Source: Capsicum annuum (Eukaryota; Streptophyta; Magnoliopsida; Solanales; Solanaceae). From it: DNA of 64,000 nt. Below are positions 8,086 through 18,927 of the stretch, piece by piece; positions within the stretch are counted from its first letter, which is position 1, and every line of letters begins with the position of its first letter. A model generated the notes under the pieces. That model saw only the letters and a list, made by a program, of their open reading frames with translations, was not told the DNA's origin and did not search any database. The stretch covers positions 92,951,148 to 93,015,147 of the forward strand of contig NC_061118.1 of NCBI RefSeq assembly GCF_002878395.1. Reading direction: 5' to 3'. The position numbers and the translations under genes were made by a program.

Positions 8086-9114
8086 TTTCAGGTAAAATTT
8101 TCTAGATAAACACATATACAAACGAAATTGCAGCCCCTTACTTAACTCAAATCAGTTAATTTATAAAAGAAATCAGTCCCTTAAATTATGTCATGTATTT
8201 GATTCTGAGGATTCCTTTTCCATAAATGATTCTTATTAACTTGTGTGCTGTTATTATTCAACTACTAAAACCAAATTTTAAATTTGTTTTTACTGAACAA
8301 AATCCAGCAATTTAAATCAATCTCAAAATCAGATTGAAAATTCTTTTATTGATGAGCTTCTAAATTTTTTTAAAAAGTCACTACTGCTATTACAGGTATT
8401 GAATAACAAAATTGAGTTCATATATGAATTTCAACAAATCATTTTTGCTTCTCAATCTGCAAAATTGAGATCGTTTTGTGCGAACTTATTTTTTTCAACG
8501 TAAAATTTTTTCTTCTTGGTGTGTATTGTAAAAATTGATCAAAATGTATTATTCGTCCAATGTCGCTGTTATTCGATCTTAGTTAATACTTGATCAAAAC
8601 CGTTTTTGCTACGTAGGCATTTAGTAGTCTCATTTTTATTTTTTTTCTTGAATGTATTTGTATATTTTGCAAGGTGCAATTATGTTTACTTGGCTATATT
8701 GATAATTTCTGAGTTTATTTGAATATATAAATTCGATTTGTATATTTTATCTAAAATTGTATATTTTGATTGTATTTATGTCGTTTGATTGTCATTTGTA
8801 TCTATTCATTCTAATTGTATATTCTGGACAGTGAGTTTATTTGTATATTTTTATTGAATTTGTGACATTAATAATGTAATTGTTGATGATAATATGTGTA
8901 GGTTGGGAGTTTAATTGTATATGTTAATTGCATTTGTATATATAATAGTATAATTATATATTCAATAAATGCCTCATTTGTATCGGTTAGAGAACTACCC
9001 ATATATAATTTTCTCAAGAAAGTTAGATTATTGTTTGGTAGATGGAGCTACCCATATATAGATTGTTGTTGTTTAATACATATGCATATATGTATTTTTA
9101 TCTATGTTTTGACA
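8086..9114. other. AT-rich interior of the Mutator-like element
   Basis: No coding frame is recognised. From about 8500 to 8990 the words TTGTATATTTT and AATTGTATATT recur in degenerate form. The N-terminal transposase coding expected here is missing or unrecognisable. Confidence 0.45.
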
Positions 9115-9471
9115 AATATATATAAAGTTTTATAAAAATATGTAATTGTTATTAATGCTTGAAAGATATATGTATAGCTCTATAAAAGGTGTGTTTGTTG
9201 TTGTGCCTGAAAAATACATATACAGACCTATAAATATATTTTTGTCTGTTAATGAAAATATATCATATTTGACATAAAAAAAATACAAATGTCAATATAT
9301 ATACAGTTCTCTAAAAATGTGTAATTGATGCTAATGCTTGAAAGATATATATATAATTCTTTAAAAGGTGTAGTTGCTACTATGTTTGAAAAATACATAT
9401 ACAGACCTATAAATATATTTTTGACTGTGAATGAAAATACATCATACTTTACATAAAATAATACTAATGTC
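9115..9471. repeat. Two-copy tandem duplication, 179-bp unit
   Basis: AATGCTTGAAAGATATA recurs at 9154 and 9333, and ATACATATACAGACCTATAA near the middle of each copy. The copies differ by scattered substitutions. Non-coding, directly upstream of the transposase relic. Confidence 0.85.
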
Positions 9472-9512
9472 TAACTGAATTTATTTTTTTAAATTATTTT
9501 TCTTAAAAAAAT

Positions 9513-9958
9513 CAGGTTGTATCAGCCACACAGTATGTCTATTCAATACATGACAAAAAAAATCATTTTATTGTTTGTCTCAAGGAAAAAAATATTCTTG
9601 TTGTGCATTTCAATTGGATGAGACACCATATGCACATGCTTGTGCAAACCTGGATAGCAAGAATTTTACAAAGGGACTGTATTGCTCTGATTTATTCAAG
9701 TCAAAAATAATATTGAAAACATATAATATTTCAATTTATCTTTTACCACACAAAGAAGATTGGTTAATTCCACAAAACATAATGGTTGATGGCTGAGGTA
9801 GTACATCCCCCAAATACAAGCAACCTCCTGGCAGACCTTCAAAGAAAGATCGTGAAAAATCAGGAAGAGATATGTTCGAAAAGAAAAACATCAATTCTTA
9901 TAGTGCTTGTGGGTTTAAGGGTTACAATAGGTGTTCATGTAGGAAATATCATAAATGA
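9513..9958 (+). pseudogene. Mutator-like transposase, C-terminal SWIM and zinc-knuckle relic
   Basis: Three consecutive open pieces in different frames give the characteristic end of a MULE transposase. The first (9513-9590) has ATQYVYSIHDKKNHFIVCL. The second (9575-9796) has the SWIM finger, with CC, then FQLDETPYAHACA and YCSDLFKSKIILKTY. The third (about 9810-9958) has PPGRPSKKD and a degenerate CCHC knuckle (SACGFKGYNRCSC). SWIM fingers of this layout bind DNA and are diagnostic of MuDR/FAR1-type transposases. The frameshifts fall in an A-run near 9585-9592 and near 9797-9810. The catalytic DDE domain is absent. It cannot encode an active enzyme. Confidence 0.75.
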
Positions 9959-10274
9959 TATGTTTGCTGTTGTATTCAATCAAAAAACTTCTCGCTTTTC
10001 ATAAAGGTAAATTCATTTGCAAAATATGTGAATAATTCTTCATGACAATTATGTTTCATGTATTGAAATATATGAAATTTATATTTTTCGTACTTGTAAT
10101 TTTTTTTTTAAATTATGAATAAATGAGTGTGTTTGATTCTATATGTATTTAATGAAAGTGAAACAATACTGTAAAATAAAAGCATTTTTGGAATTAAACA
10201 TTTTATTTCAGATAGTACATATTCACATTTAAAATAGATATCCTAGTCATTTAATCACATACATACATATAAAT

Positions 10275-10312
<38 letters not shown>

Positions 10313-10734
10313 CATATATACATACATACATATACAATTACAAAAATAGATATAATTACATTGCAAGTAACTAATACAATTACAGTTACATAGATGTATT
10401 TGGTATTGATTCTTTAAATACATATAAATTCAAATATACATCTGTTCAACTAAGTAATATATATGTAAGACCTGAACATAAAAATGTATAATCACCTATT
10501 AATACATGTGAAATTACAAATTCAACTATTAAAAATTGAATATTAAACGTAAAACTAAAATTGAAAACCTTTAATTCAATTTGATTAAGCATCAATAGAC
10601 AAAATATAACTGTCAAGTACTAAATAACTTTTCACATACAACCGAAAATTAAGATAATAAACTTAAAAACTATTCAACTACGTCACTATCATCCTACAAT
10701 TATATGTTGTCAAATATAAAATACAGAAAAAAAA
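9959..10734. other. AT-rich interior of the Mutator-like element
   Basis: No gene is supported. It contains a TA/CATA microsatellite at about 10280-10340 and many TACATAT words. Confidence 0.6.
10280..10340. repeat. TA / TACA microsatellite
   Basis: About 30 bases of pure TA alternation followed by CATA/TACA repeats. Confidence 0.9.
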
Positions 10735-11080
10735 TATTAAACTTCAAGGACTTTGGCATCTTCTGTTATCCTGATCAATTGAAGGAACACCTTCACCATA
10801 AGCAGGGAACTCAACATATGTCACTATATACAATCCACAATCCCCGCAAATACATAAAGTACTGAATTAGTATGCATTCTAAATAGACTTACAAATATAT
10901 TCTTTTTATATGTATATTACAGTACTTAAAAGATGCCACTAGGTTGTTGAGGCAAATCCTTCACATAACACACATAAAAAAATTTCAACTTATCTTTATC
11001 TTTGTAATTTGAATGGCTGTCAAGATCAATACAAAATACATAGTCTGCATATATTTTTTTTTACAGAATACATATTACAT
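10735..11080 (-). pseudogene. Ulp1-like (peptidase C48) cysteine protease, C-terminal relic
   Basis: On the minus strand one exon-like piece (about 11045-10925) encodes IDLDSHSNYKDKDKLKFF followed by YVKDLPQQPSG. A second (about 10850-10740) encodes CGDCGLYIVTYVEFPAYGEG. The Gln-rich LPQQ followed by DCG, with the catalytic Cys in DCG, is the hallmark of Ulp1/SENP SUMO proteases and of the related genes carried by plant Mutator-like elements. An AT-rich stretch of about 75 bases between the pieces is probably an intron. The second piece ends early at a TGA. The catalytic His region was not found, so it is a fragment. Its N-terminal part probably lies at 11400-11547 and 21294-21523, beyond the E1 insertion. 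Confidence 0.65.
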
Positions 11081-11404
11081 TACACAAAATATATCTCTAT
11101 ATATGTATTTATAGAAGAGATGTCTAACCCATATGTATATTACCATATAAAAAAATACATATATATTTTGATATGTATGTGCGAAATACATATTAGAGTT
11201 ATATTAAACAAAAAAAATACATATCTTAAACAGTAACAAATACAACTATACTATATATCTTCATATGTATTTGCAAAATACAGGTGTGACTCATCATAAA
11301 AAAAGTACAAATGCATATCTTAAACAGTAACAAAATACAACAATATAAATATACATGACCCATTAGCTAATAAAATAAAAATACAAATACCTCTTCGACT
11401 TTAT
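11081..11404. other. AT-rich interior of the Mutator-like element
   Basis: Many ATACATAT words, including a near-duplicate of AAATACATATCTTAAACAGT at about 11215 and 11305. No coding is supported. Confidence 0.5.
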
Positions 11405-11547
11405 CTTTTTTCTAATCATATTCAGAAGAAGTTTGACCAAGGACTTGAAATTTTACTTGATTCTTCCATTTATTTTCACTTTTTTCTTGCTCAGATCTTT
11501 GCATTTTGAGGGAGGGGGGGGGGAAGGGGAGGGGGTTAGAGATGAAG
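11405..11547 (-). pseudogene. Minus-strand open frame split by E1 (downstream part)
   Basis: Read leftwards from the E1 target duplication this frame continues that of 21294-21523. It encodes a Pro-rich stretch (from the G-rich tract at 11512-11536) and then a charged segment including QRSEQEKSENKWKNQVKF, with a stop near 11413. It is probably an internal exon of the Ulp1-type gene that ends at 10735. The function of this segment is not recognised. Confidence 0.4.
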
Positions 11548-11849
11548 TGTAATACCCCAAGACTCTAACCAATAGTGCAACCATGACTCAAGCAAGGGTG
11601 ATGTGTATTAAGGCCTCAAAGATGTCCTAGAGATTAGGTAAATCAAAACATCCCTTACCGATTGAATTCTTAAGAAGGATTTTGGTATACCCAACTTCAA
11701 ACGAGCATATATCATCCTACCCTAAGAATTTTTGAGGTCATGACCCACCAATAAATAGAATTAGCTTTCCAACGATACCAATTTCACCCAAATCTGGTAT
11801 CGGAAGTAAGAGTTATGCCCATTTTACTCCAACATGTCAAGCTGAAAAA

Positions 11850-12082
11850 CTGAGTGACGACATTTTGTGATAAGCCATCACAAGTGTGACAACTTATCAC
11901 CAATGTCGTCAGTCTTAGGTAGATTTCCACCCCCCAGTGATGACATTTTGTGATAAGTCGTTAGATGACTTATCACCAATGTCATCAACCTCAAGCAGAA
12001 AATCATAAAATCCACCTTTTTGTGATGACATTTCATGACAACTTGTCTCAAGTGTGACGACTTGTCATGAATGTCGTCAGCT
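11850..12082 (+). repeat. Dyad array in the E1 LTR
   Basis: Three units of about 80 to 105 bp, each with a left arm like TGACGACATTTTGTGATAAG and a facing right arm like CTTATCACCAATGTCGTCA. It lies just upstream of the LTR TATA box and recurs in the 3' LTR at about 19265-19500. Confidence 0.8.
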
Positions 12083-12145
12083 ATTTTTTTCAGCAATTAA
12101 GGGACATTTTTGCAAGAGTATTTTGGTATTTTCCCATCTTTTGGA

Positions 12146-12160
12146 GGCCTATATATATGA
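12146..12160 (+). promoter_or_regulatory. E1 LTR TATA box
   Basis: GGCCTATATATATGAG is followed by a CT-rich leader (TTCTCTCTTCC). The same box is at about 19566-19580 in the 3' LTR. Confidence 0.6.
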
Positions 12161-13881
12161 GTACTCTCATCTAAATCCTAATTTCTTTATTCTCTCTTCC
12201 AATTCTCTTAAGAAATATATCTAGGGTTTTTATTTAAGGACATTAATCTTCTAAAAATCATCCATAAATCTTCATGATTTCTTCAAGAATCAAGATCCTC
12301 ATAGTGTGGGCTTCAAGAACCATTTATTACAAGTGTGGATAGAGTCTCAAGCACTAGAATTCATCCAATTTCAAAGATTAAGGTCTGTGGGGCTTCGAAC
12401 AAGAGCAATTCTTTTGTTCTTGTTCCTAAAGCTTTGATTTCTATCATGGATTTGTATGATTTTTCAAGTGGGTTTATACCCAAATTACTTCATCATGAGA
12501 TTATGAGAATATAAATTGTTCAAACTTTGTTATACATAATTATTTTACTATTCCCAAGTTATGACTTGATATTTAATATTGTGAATTTCATATTTCTACC
12601 ATGAATTGATATTTCAAGTACTTTCAAGATATGTGTTAAGCTTTAAGCTTCCTTATGACAAATTAGATTATTGAGTATATTGATTCATGAGATTGAATAG
12701 TTACAATGAGTCTTGATATTTCCTCATAGTTATTGATATTGCCATGATTTAATAAATTGATACATTTAGATATTGAGAAAGCTTGATTTTATTTGAGTCG
12801 AGTTAGGAATCCACAAATTGATTATGATTTGATAAATGAGAAAGAGATTTGATTTGATTTGATCTTCATGATAGACCCTTGTGATATTTGTGGTGGATTT
12901 CCTAATGCGTTCTGAGCTTGTATCTGGGAGTAGTGTTTAGCACTGAGCGAGAAATGTATTTTTCCCAAAACTACATGCCACCGTAGGATTAATATTGATA
13001 ATTATGGGCCAAAGGCCGAGTATGAGATTGTGATTACTAAATTGAGGTTAAACTCTATGGAAAGAGTACGATGCTCCCGCCAATGTGTGGTTCTCTCCTT
13101 AGGAGGGAAAGATGTTGGAATCCATGTAGCTCACATGGTTTATGTCGGTTATAAGAACCTCCCATGTCCATAAGAGTTGAGTTTCTTAAATTGCCAAGTC
13201 ACTTCGAGTCTTGAGTTGAAGAATTGAGTTGTTTATGATAATTTATGAGGTTTTGATCATATGATTTATTTACTATGAGATTATGAAAAGTATGTTTCAA
13301 TCTAATTCAAGTCAAGTGAACCGTAATTGTACATATACATATTTTAATTAAATTGATGATGATATTTACGTTGTTGCATGCACCCCTACATACCCAGTAC
13401 ATTCCAAAGTGCTGACTCATATATTTCCTTATGGGCTACATTTTCTCATAATGTAGGTTCAGGTACTCAACCGCAGCCGTGTTAGAGATATTCGAGTGCC
13501 TCAACTATGTTCCCTCAGTGGTGAGTCCTTATGGTTCGAGGACCGTGTCTATATTTTTGTGATATCATTTTATTGTTATGATTTTCAGTACTGTTGAGTC
13601 GGTTGGGGGTTTGTCCCAATGGCTCCTTGATTCTGATGTATAGAGGCTTTGTCAGACTAGAGGGTTTGTGTGTACAAACATTCAATATATTTTAATTGTA
13701 CTATCTAGTATTCTCCATTATTTCTCTTAAACCCGATGTGGTATATCTCTTTGTTGTGCATGACTATTGTTGAATTGAATTCCTTGAGATAGTGTTTGGC
13801 TTTGAGGATTATCTTGGGGTTACATGTAACCCTAAGCACCGTGTGGCATCTTGGAATTAAATTTCGGGGTATTACAAATCT

Positions 13882-13894
13882 TGGTATCAGAGCC
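13882..13894 (+). promoter_or_regulatory. E1 primer-binding site (Met-tRNA)
   Basis: TGGTATCAGAGCC, five bases after the end of the 5' LTR, is complementary to the 3' end of initiator Met-tRNA. Confidence 0.95.
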
Positions 13895-14089
13895 TAAGGT
13901 TTAAGGAGTCCTAGGGAGTTTGACAAGTCACGTTACATTGAGTCTTGATCATTGGTGTGTAGTGTGCCACATCTATGAGCAAGAGGCTGCGAAATATTTT
14001 AGAAAAAGTTGTTTCTTTCTTTCTAAAGTTTATCGTGCCTACAACTGTCTCTTTATCTGTGATTAAATCGTGCTCTCTTATAAAAAAAA

Positions 14090-15286
14090 ATGTCTCCAGG
14101 TTGAGCTCATAGAAACAACGAGCAACCTCCACCCATTGATCCCTTGAACGAGCATGTGTCTCATGTGGAATTCCAGGCAGCTTTTTAGGCGCTAGCCCAG
14201 GCAGTTACTGCCAATACTTAAGCTAAAACCTAGGCTACTGTTTCGCCTCTGCAAGAGAATAATTCTACTGTAGCTTGAGTTTGTGACTTTATACAGCTGA
14301 ATCCGCCTGAGTGCTATGGGTCAAAGGTAGGTGAAGAGCCACAGATGTACTTGGATAAAGTGAGAAAGATCACCCAGATTATGCATGTGACTGAGGAAGA
14401 GAGCGTTGAATTGGCTTTTTATCGAATGAAAGATATTGCATATGATTGGGTGGAGATATGGAGGATGAGTAGAGGGGAGGATACCACTCCCATGACTTGG
14501 CAGTTATTCCAAGATACATTCTTGGACAAATTCTTTTCTCTTGAGATGAGGGACACAAAGATAGAGGAATTTATGAATTTGAGATAAGCCTCCATGATTG
14601 TTAAGGAGTATTGTCTTAGATTCAATCAGTTATCCAAATATACTCCTAGAATGATGGGTGACTCTAGGACCATCATGAGTAAGTTTGTGACCGGTGTGTC
14701 GAGTTACGTTATGAAAGAGTGTAGATCTGCTATGCTTAAGAGGGAGATGGAACTTTCTCAGTTGATGATACATGCCTAACAGATTGAAGCTGATAAGGTG
14801 AAAGAGAGGGAGATATAAAGAGGGAATAAGAGAGATAGATCAGAGTAGCAGAGATCTGATCAGTCCAGATTTCATGGAGGGAACCGTTCTCAATTCCAGG
14901 GATGTTTATTTATGCCCGTACCTTTCTCAGTTAGTGCTCCCATACCTAGAAATATGCAGGAGCAGGGGAACAGGCCTATCCCATCCAGGTCTCAAGAAAG
15001 TGTAGGTAATCAACCTCGTCCTCTTTCATATGCCAAGTGTGGTAGAGATCATTTTGGCAAGTTGTTTGTTGATCAGAGGGGTTGTTTTGGTTATGGCAAG
15101 TTGGGCCACCAACTTAGAGCTTGTTCGTATGCTAGACAGGGAAGTCGAGATGCTCGTCCACAAAGTCAGGCTACCAGTGACCCCGCTCCCGTAGTCCACC
15201 CAGTTCCTTCTCAGGGTGCCTCTTCTAGTACTGCTGGTGGTTCGCACCAGAATTGCTTCTATGCTATATCACCTCGCCAGGAGTAG
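14090..15286 (+). pseudogene. E1 gag
   Basis: Starts at an ATG coding MSPG and then meets a TGA. Capsid-type segments follow: PPECYGSKVGEEPQMYLDKV, the YDWVEIW region and LDKFFSLEMRDTKIEEFMNL. Next is a basic, Gln-rich stretch and a zinc knuckle near 15085-15125 reading CFGYGKLGHQLRAC. The second Cys of the CCHC finger is Tyr, so the finger is damaged. Gag forms the virus-like particle and binds element RNA. At least eight in-frame stops occur, mostly TAG where the family has a Gln codon. Confidence 0.85.
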
Positions 15287-15299
15287 GAGGACTCTCCAG

Positions 15300-15790
15300 A
15301 TATTGTCACTAGTATGCTCCATGTTTTTCATTTTAATGTGTATGTATTGATGGACTCCGTTTTAAGTTTTTCTTATGTGACACCTCTGGTTGCTGTAAAT
15401 TTTGAGATGGACCCTGAACGGATTCCTAAGCCTATTATGGTTTCTACCCTGATAGGAGAATCTGTTATTGCTAAGCGAGTGTATAAGAAGTGTCCTGTCA
15501 CTTTCCTTCATCGTGTCACATGTGCTGATTTGGTTGAGCTAGATATGGTTAATTTTGATGTCATTCTGGGTATGGATTGGCTTCACTCGTGCTATGCATC
15601 TATAGATTATTGTACCCGAGTTGTCAAGTTTCAGTTTCCTGATGAGCCCATTTTTGAGTGGTCTATGAGTTCTTTAACTCTGAAGAGCCATTTCATATCC
15701 TACCTCAAAGCTAGGAAGTTGATTTCAAAGGGTTGCATCTATTACTTAGTTCGAGTTAAAGACCTCAAGTTCGAGACTCCGAATATTTAG
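15300..15790 (+). pseudogene. E1 aspartic protease domain
   Basis: A retropepsin-like region open for about 160 codons. The active-site stretch reads LMDSVLSFSYVTP, so the Asp is present but the usual D-S/T-G context is lost. The conserved FDVILGMDWLHSCYASIDY follows at about residues 77-95 of the open piece. The protease would cleave the Gag-Pol polyprotein. The active-site change and a terminal TAG mean it is not functional. Confidence 0.8.
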
Positions 15791-15792
15791 TC

Positions 15793-16640
15793 AGTTACCA
15801 TTGTTAATGAGTTTCCTGATGTTTTCCCGGAAGATTTCCTAAGGATCCCACCTGATAGAGAAATAGAATTTGGGATTGATCTCCTTCTCAGCACTCAGCC
15901 TATTTCTATTCCTCTGTACTATATGGCTCCTAAATTACTTAAAGAGTTGAAGGATCAACTCAAAGATCTCTTAGACAAAGGTTTTATCAGACCAGTATTT
16001 CCCCGTGGGGTGCACCTGTTTTATTCGTGCATATGAAAGATGGTACATTGCATATGTGCATTAACTGCCATCAACTCAACAAGGTAACTATCAAGAACAA
16101 GTACCCTCTTTCTAGAATCGATGATTTATTTGATTAGCTACAGGGTGCAAGTTATTTCTCAAAGATAGACCTTAGATCCGGCTATCATCATCTTAAAGTG
16201 AGAGAGTGTGATATTCCAAAGACATCCTTCCAAACCCGTTATGATCACTTTAAGTTTTTTGTCATGTCCTTTGGGTTAACCAATGCTCCAGCAGCCTTCA
16301 TGGAGCTCATGAATCGAGTGTTCAAGCAATATCTTTATATGTTTGTCATTGTATTCATAGACGATATTCTTTTGTATTCGCAAAGAGAGTATGATCATGC
16401 CGACCATCTTAGATTGTCTTACAAACTCTTAGAGATCATCAATTATTCGCTAAATTTAGCAAGTGTGAATTTTGTCTTAGGTCAGTTGCTTTTCTGGGTC
16501 ACATTGTTTCCACCGAAGGTATTATAATCAATCCCCAAAAGATAGAAGTTGTAAAGAATTAGCCTAGACCTGCCTCCCCATCCAACATTAGGAGTTTCTT
16601 GGATATAGCTGGTTACTACCGTCATTTATTGAGGGCTTCT
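15793..16640 (+). pseudogene. E1 reverse transcriptase
   Basis: The N-terminus is readable from [11 protein letters not shown] through FIRPVFPRG, with indels near 16010-16060. The core (about 16198-16480) keeps [20 protein letters not shown] and the active site FIDDILLYS (about 16350-16380), the Ty3/gypsy form of the YxDD box. A TAG at 16136-16138 replaces an expected Gln codon, and a frameshift follows after about 16430. The GYYRHL thumb motif is visible near 16600. It is inactive because of stops and frameshifts, though the active-site Asps remain. Confidence 0.85.
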
Positions 16641-16659
16641 CTTCTATTGCGCATCCTAT

Positions 16660-17250
16660 GACCCGGTTGACCTAAAAAAAGTGAATTTCCTATGGTCGAA
16701 ACCTTATGAGAAGAGTTTTCAGGAGTTATAAACTTGACTCACTTTATACCCAGTGTTAGCTTTACCTGATAATAGTAATGGTTTTGTGGTGTATTAAGAT
16801 GCATCTAGAGTTGGTTTGAGTTGTGTGTTAATGTAGAGGGGTAAAGTTATAGCTTATGCCTCTAGATAGTTGAAGCCTCATGAGAAGAATTACCCAACCC
16901 ATGATCTTGAATTAGCAGCTGTAGTTTTTTCTTTGAAAATCTGGAGACATTATCTGTATGGTGATCATGTTGATGTCTTTACAAACCATAAAAACTTGCA
17001 GTATGTGTTCACCCAGAAGGAGTTGAACCTTAGGTAGAGACGGTGGTTGGAGCTATTAAAAGATTACGATATGAGTGTATTATATTACTTGGGCAAGGCT
17101 AATGTTGTGGCATATGCTCTTAGTAGGTTGTCTATGGGTAGTGTAGCTCATGTAGAGAATGATAAGAAAGAATTGGCTCATGATGTACATCATTTGGCTA
17201 GGTTGGGTATTAGATTGCTTGATTCCACTGAAGGGAGAATGTTAGTTTAG
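16660..17250 (+). pseudogene. E1 RNase H domain
   Basis: Reads DASRVGLS (first Asp), [19 protein letters not shown] (Glu), and [20 protein letters not shown]. The third catalytic Asp, normally in a DHK motif, is Asn (codon 16984-16986). The C-terminal part VLYYLGKANVVAYALSRLS is open at 17047-17250. Several TAG stops stand where Gln is expected, for example at 17035-17037. Confidence 0.85.
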
Positions 17251-17389
17251 AGTAGTTTCGAGTCCTTTTTGATCTCGGAGGAAAGGAGAAGTAAGACAGG
17301 GATCCTACTTTGGTCAGGCTGAAGGAGTTAGTTAAAGACCAAAAAGTATAGGTTTTCTCCCAAGGGGGAGATGGTGTGTTGAGATTGTA

Positions 17390-18210
17390 GGATATCTTGT
17401 GTATTCCCGATGTTTATAATCTAAGGCAAAGAATTATGGCTGAAGTGCATGGTGCACGATATTCTATTCATCCAGGTGCTACCAAGATGTACCGTGATTT
17501 ATGGGAAATCTATTGGTGGAACAATATGAAGAAAGACATAGCAGGATTTGTGGCAAAGTGTTCTACTTGTCAACAGGTTAAGGTAGAGCACCAAAGGCTC
17601 AGTGGTGTAATGCAAGAGTTCTGCATTCCTACTTAGAAGTGGGAAGAAGTGAATATGGATTTTGTAATTGGTTTGCCTTCTTCTCATCATTATCATGATT
17701 CGATTTGGGTTGTTGTATACCAGTTAACTAAATCAGCTCATTTCTTTCTTGCTAGTGCATTCGTCTTATATAGCTGAGGATTATGCTAGATTGTATATTC
17801 AAGAATTTGTTAGAATTTATGGAGTTTCTTTGGCTATTATCTCTGATAGGGGTACTTAGTTTACTTCCCAGTTTTCGAGAGCTTTTCAGAAGGGTCTGGG
17901 TACCCAAGGTCGTCTAAGTTCTGCTATCCATCCGCAAATAGATGGTCTGGCAGAGTGGACCATTTAGACTTTAGAAGATATGTTGAGGGCATGTGCACTT
18001 GATTTTAAAGGTAGTTGGGATGAGCACATGCCATTGATTGAATTTGCGTATAACAATAGTTTCCATACTAGTATTCACATGGCCCCATTTGAAGCTTTGT
18101 ATGGGAGAAGATGTAGATCGCCTATAGGTTGTTTTGAAGTAGGAGAAGCAACTGTGATCGGGCCTGATGCTGTGTTCGAGGCTATAGGAAAGTTAAGTTG
18201 ATTTGATAAA
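17390..18210 (+). pseudogene. E1 integrase core
   Basis: An HHCC zinc module comes first: HGARYSIHPGATKMYRDL and CSTCQQVKVEH, within 17397-17636. The DDE core follows. The first Asp site reads WVVVYQLTKSAHF, with Tyr (TAC at 17717-17719) in place of Asp. The second Asp is kept in SDRG, and the Glu in the LAEWTI segment. MLRACALDFKGSWDEHMPL and the YNNSFHTSI motif follow. Integrase inserts the cDNA into the genome. The lost Asp and TAG stops (17634, 17857 and 17965) make it inactive. Confidence 0.9.
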
Positions 18211-18212
18211 GA

Positions 18213-18700
18213 TTGATGACCGCTCAAAGTCGTCAGAATTCATATGCAGATGTGAGAAGAAAAGATCTTGAGTTTAATGTTAATGATTTGGTGTACTTGA
18301 AGGTTTCACCCATGAAAGGGGTGAAGAGATTTGAGAAGAAGGGAAAGCTTAGTCCCTATTATTTTGGTCCATACAGGATTCTAAGCTGTGTTGGGAAAGT
18401 AGCATATGAGGAGGAGTTACCTGTGGAGTTGTCTAGCGCTCATCCGGTATTCCATGTTTCTATGATTAAGAAGTGTATTGGTGATTCTGTCGTGGTTGAT
18501 TCTTCTTAAAGTTTAGATAATTAGGATAGCCTTTAATTCGAGGACATTCCAGTTGAGATTTTAGATTTCCAGATCCGTAGGCTAAGGAACAAAGAAATTC
18601 CTTTAGTTAAAGTGCTTTGGTGAAATCAATCTGTTGAGGGTGCAACTTGGGAAGCCGTAGCTGATATGCGAGTCAAGTACCCTTACCTCTTTTTTATGAG
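18213..18700 (+). pseudogene. E1 integrase C-terminal domain with chromodomain
   Basis: The open piece 18213-18509 carries the GPY/F module (VSPMKGVKRFEKKGKLSPYY, then FGPYRIL). After a short frame disruption, 18537-18690 encodes EILDFQIRRLRNKEIPLVKV, then LW, a TGA in place of the expected Trp-Arg region, and GATWEAVADMRVKYPYLF. This is the chromodomain that defines chromoviruses and is thought to steer insertion to particular chromatin. Confidence 0.85.
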
Positions 18701-18927
18701 TTTTGAGCGAGCAGAAGATACCATTATTTCTTAATTCCGCCCCCTTCTTATTAAATATTAAGCTGTGTGTCTACTTCCATCATGAATTCATGCATTTTTT
18801 ATGATATTCGAAGTTATAGAGTAAAGTAAGCCCTTTGAGTGAGTCGTTCAGCTATACGTCCTTATTTTCTCTTGTTCTTAGCCTATTTGGCAACATTCGG
18901 GGATGAATGTTTCCAAGTGGGAGATAT

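Larger units (their letters stand above)
11548..13876 (+). repeat. E1 5' LTR
   Basis: 2329 bp, TGTAATACCCC..TATTACA. It contains an array of imperfect dyads at 11850-12080, a TATA box in CCTATATATATGAG at about 12148, then a CT-rich leader. It should drive element transcription if active. The paired copy is at 18928-21293. Confidence 0.95.

Noticed and set aside
11878..12096. 72-codon frame with DDIHDKSSHL-like repeats
   Set aside because: It is the E1 LTR dyad array read as protein.
13882..13894. Met-tRNA-like sequence as part of a tRNA gene (also at 5619, 25209 and 46423)
   Set aside because: Only the primer-binding complement is present. No tRNA cloverleaf surrounds it.
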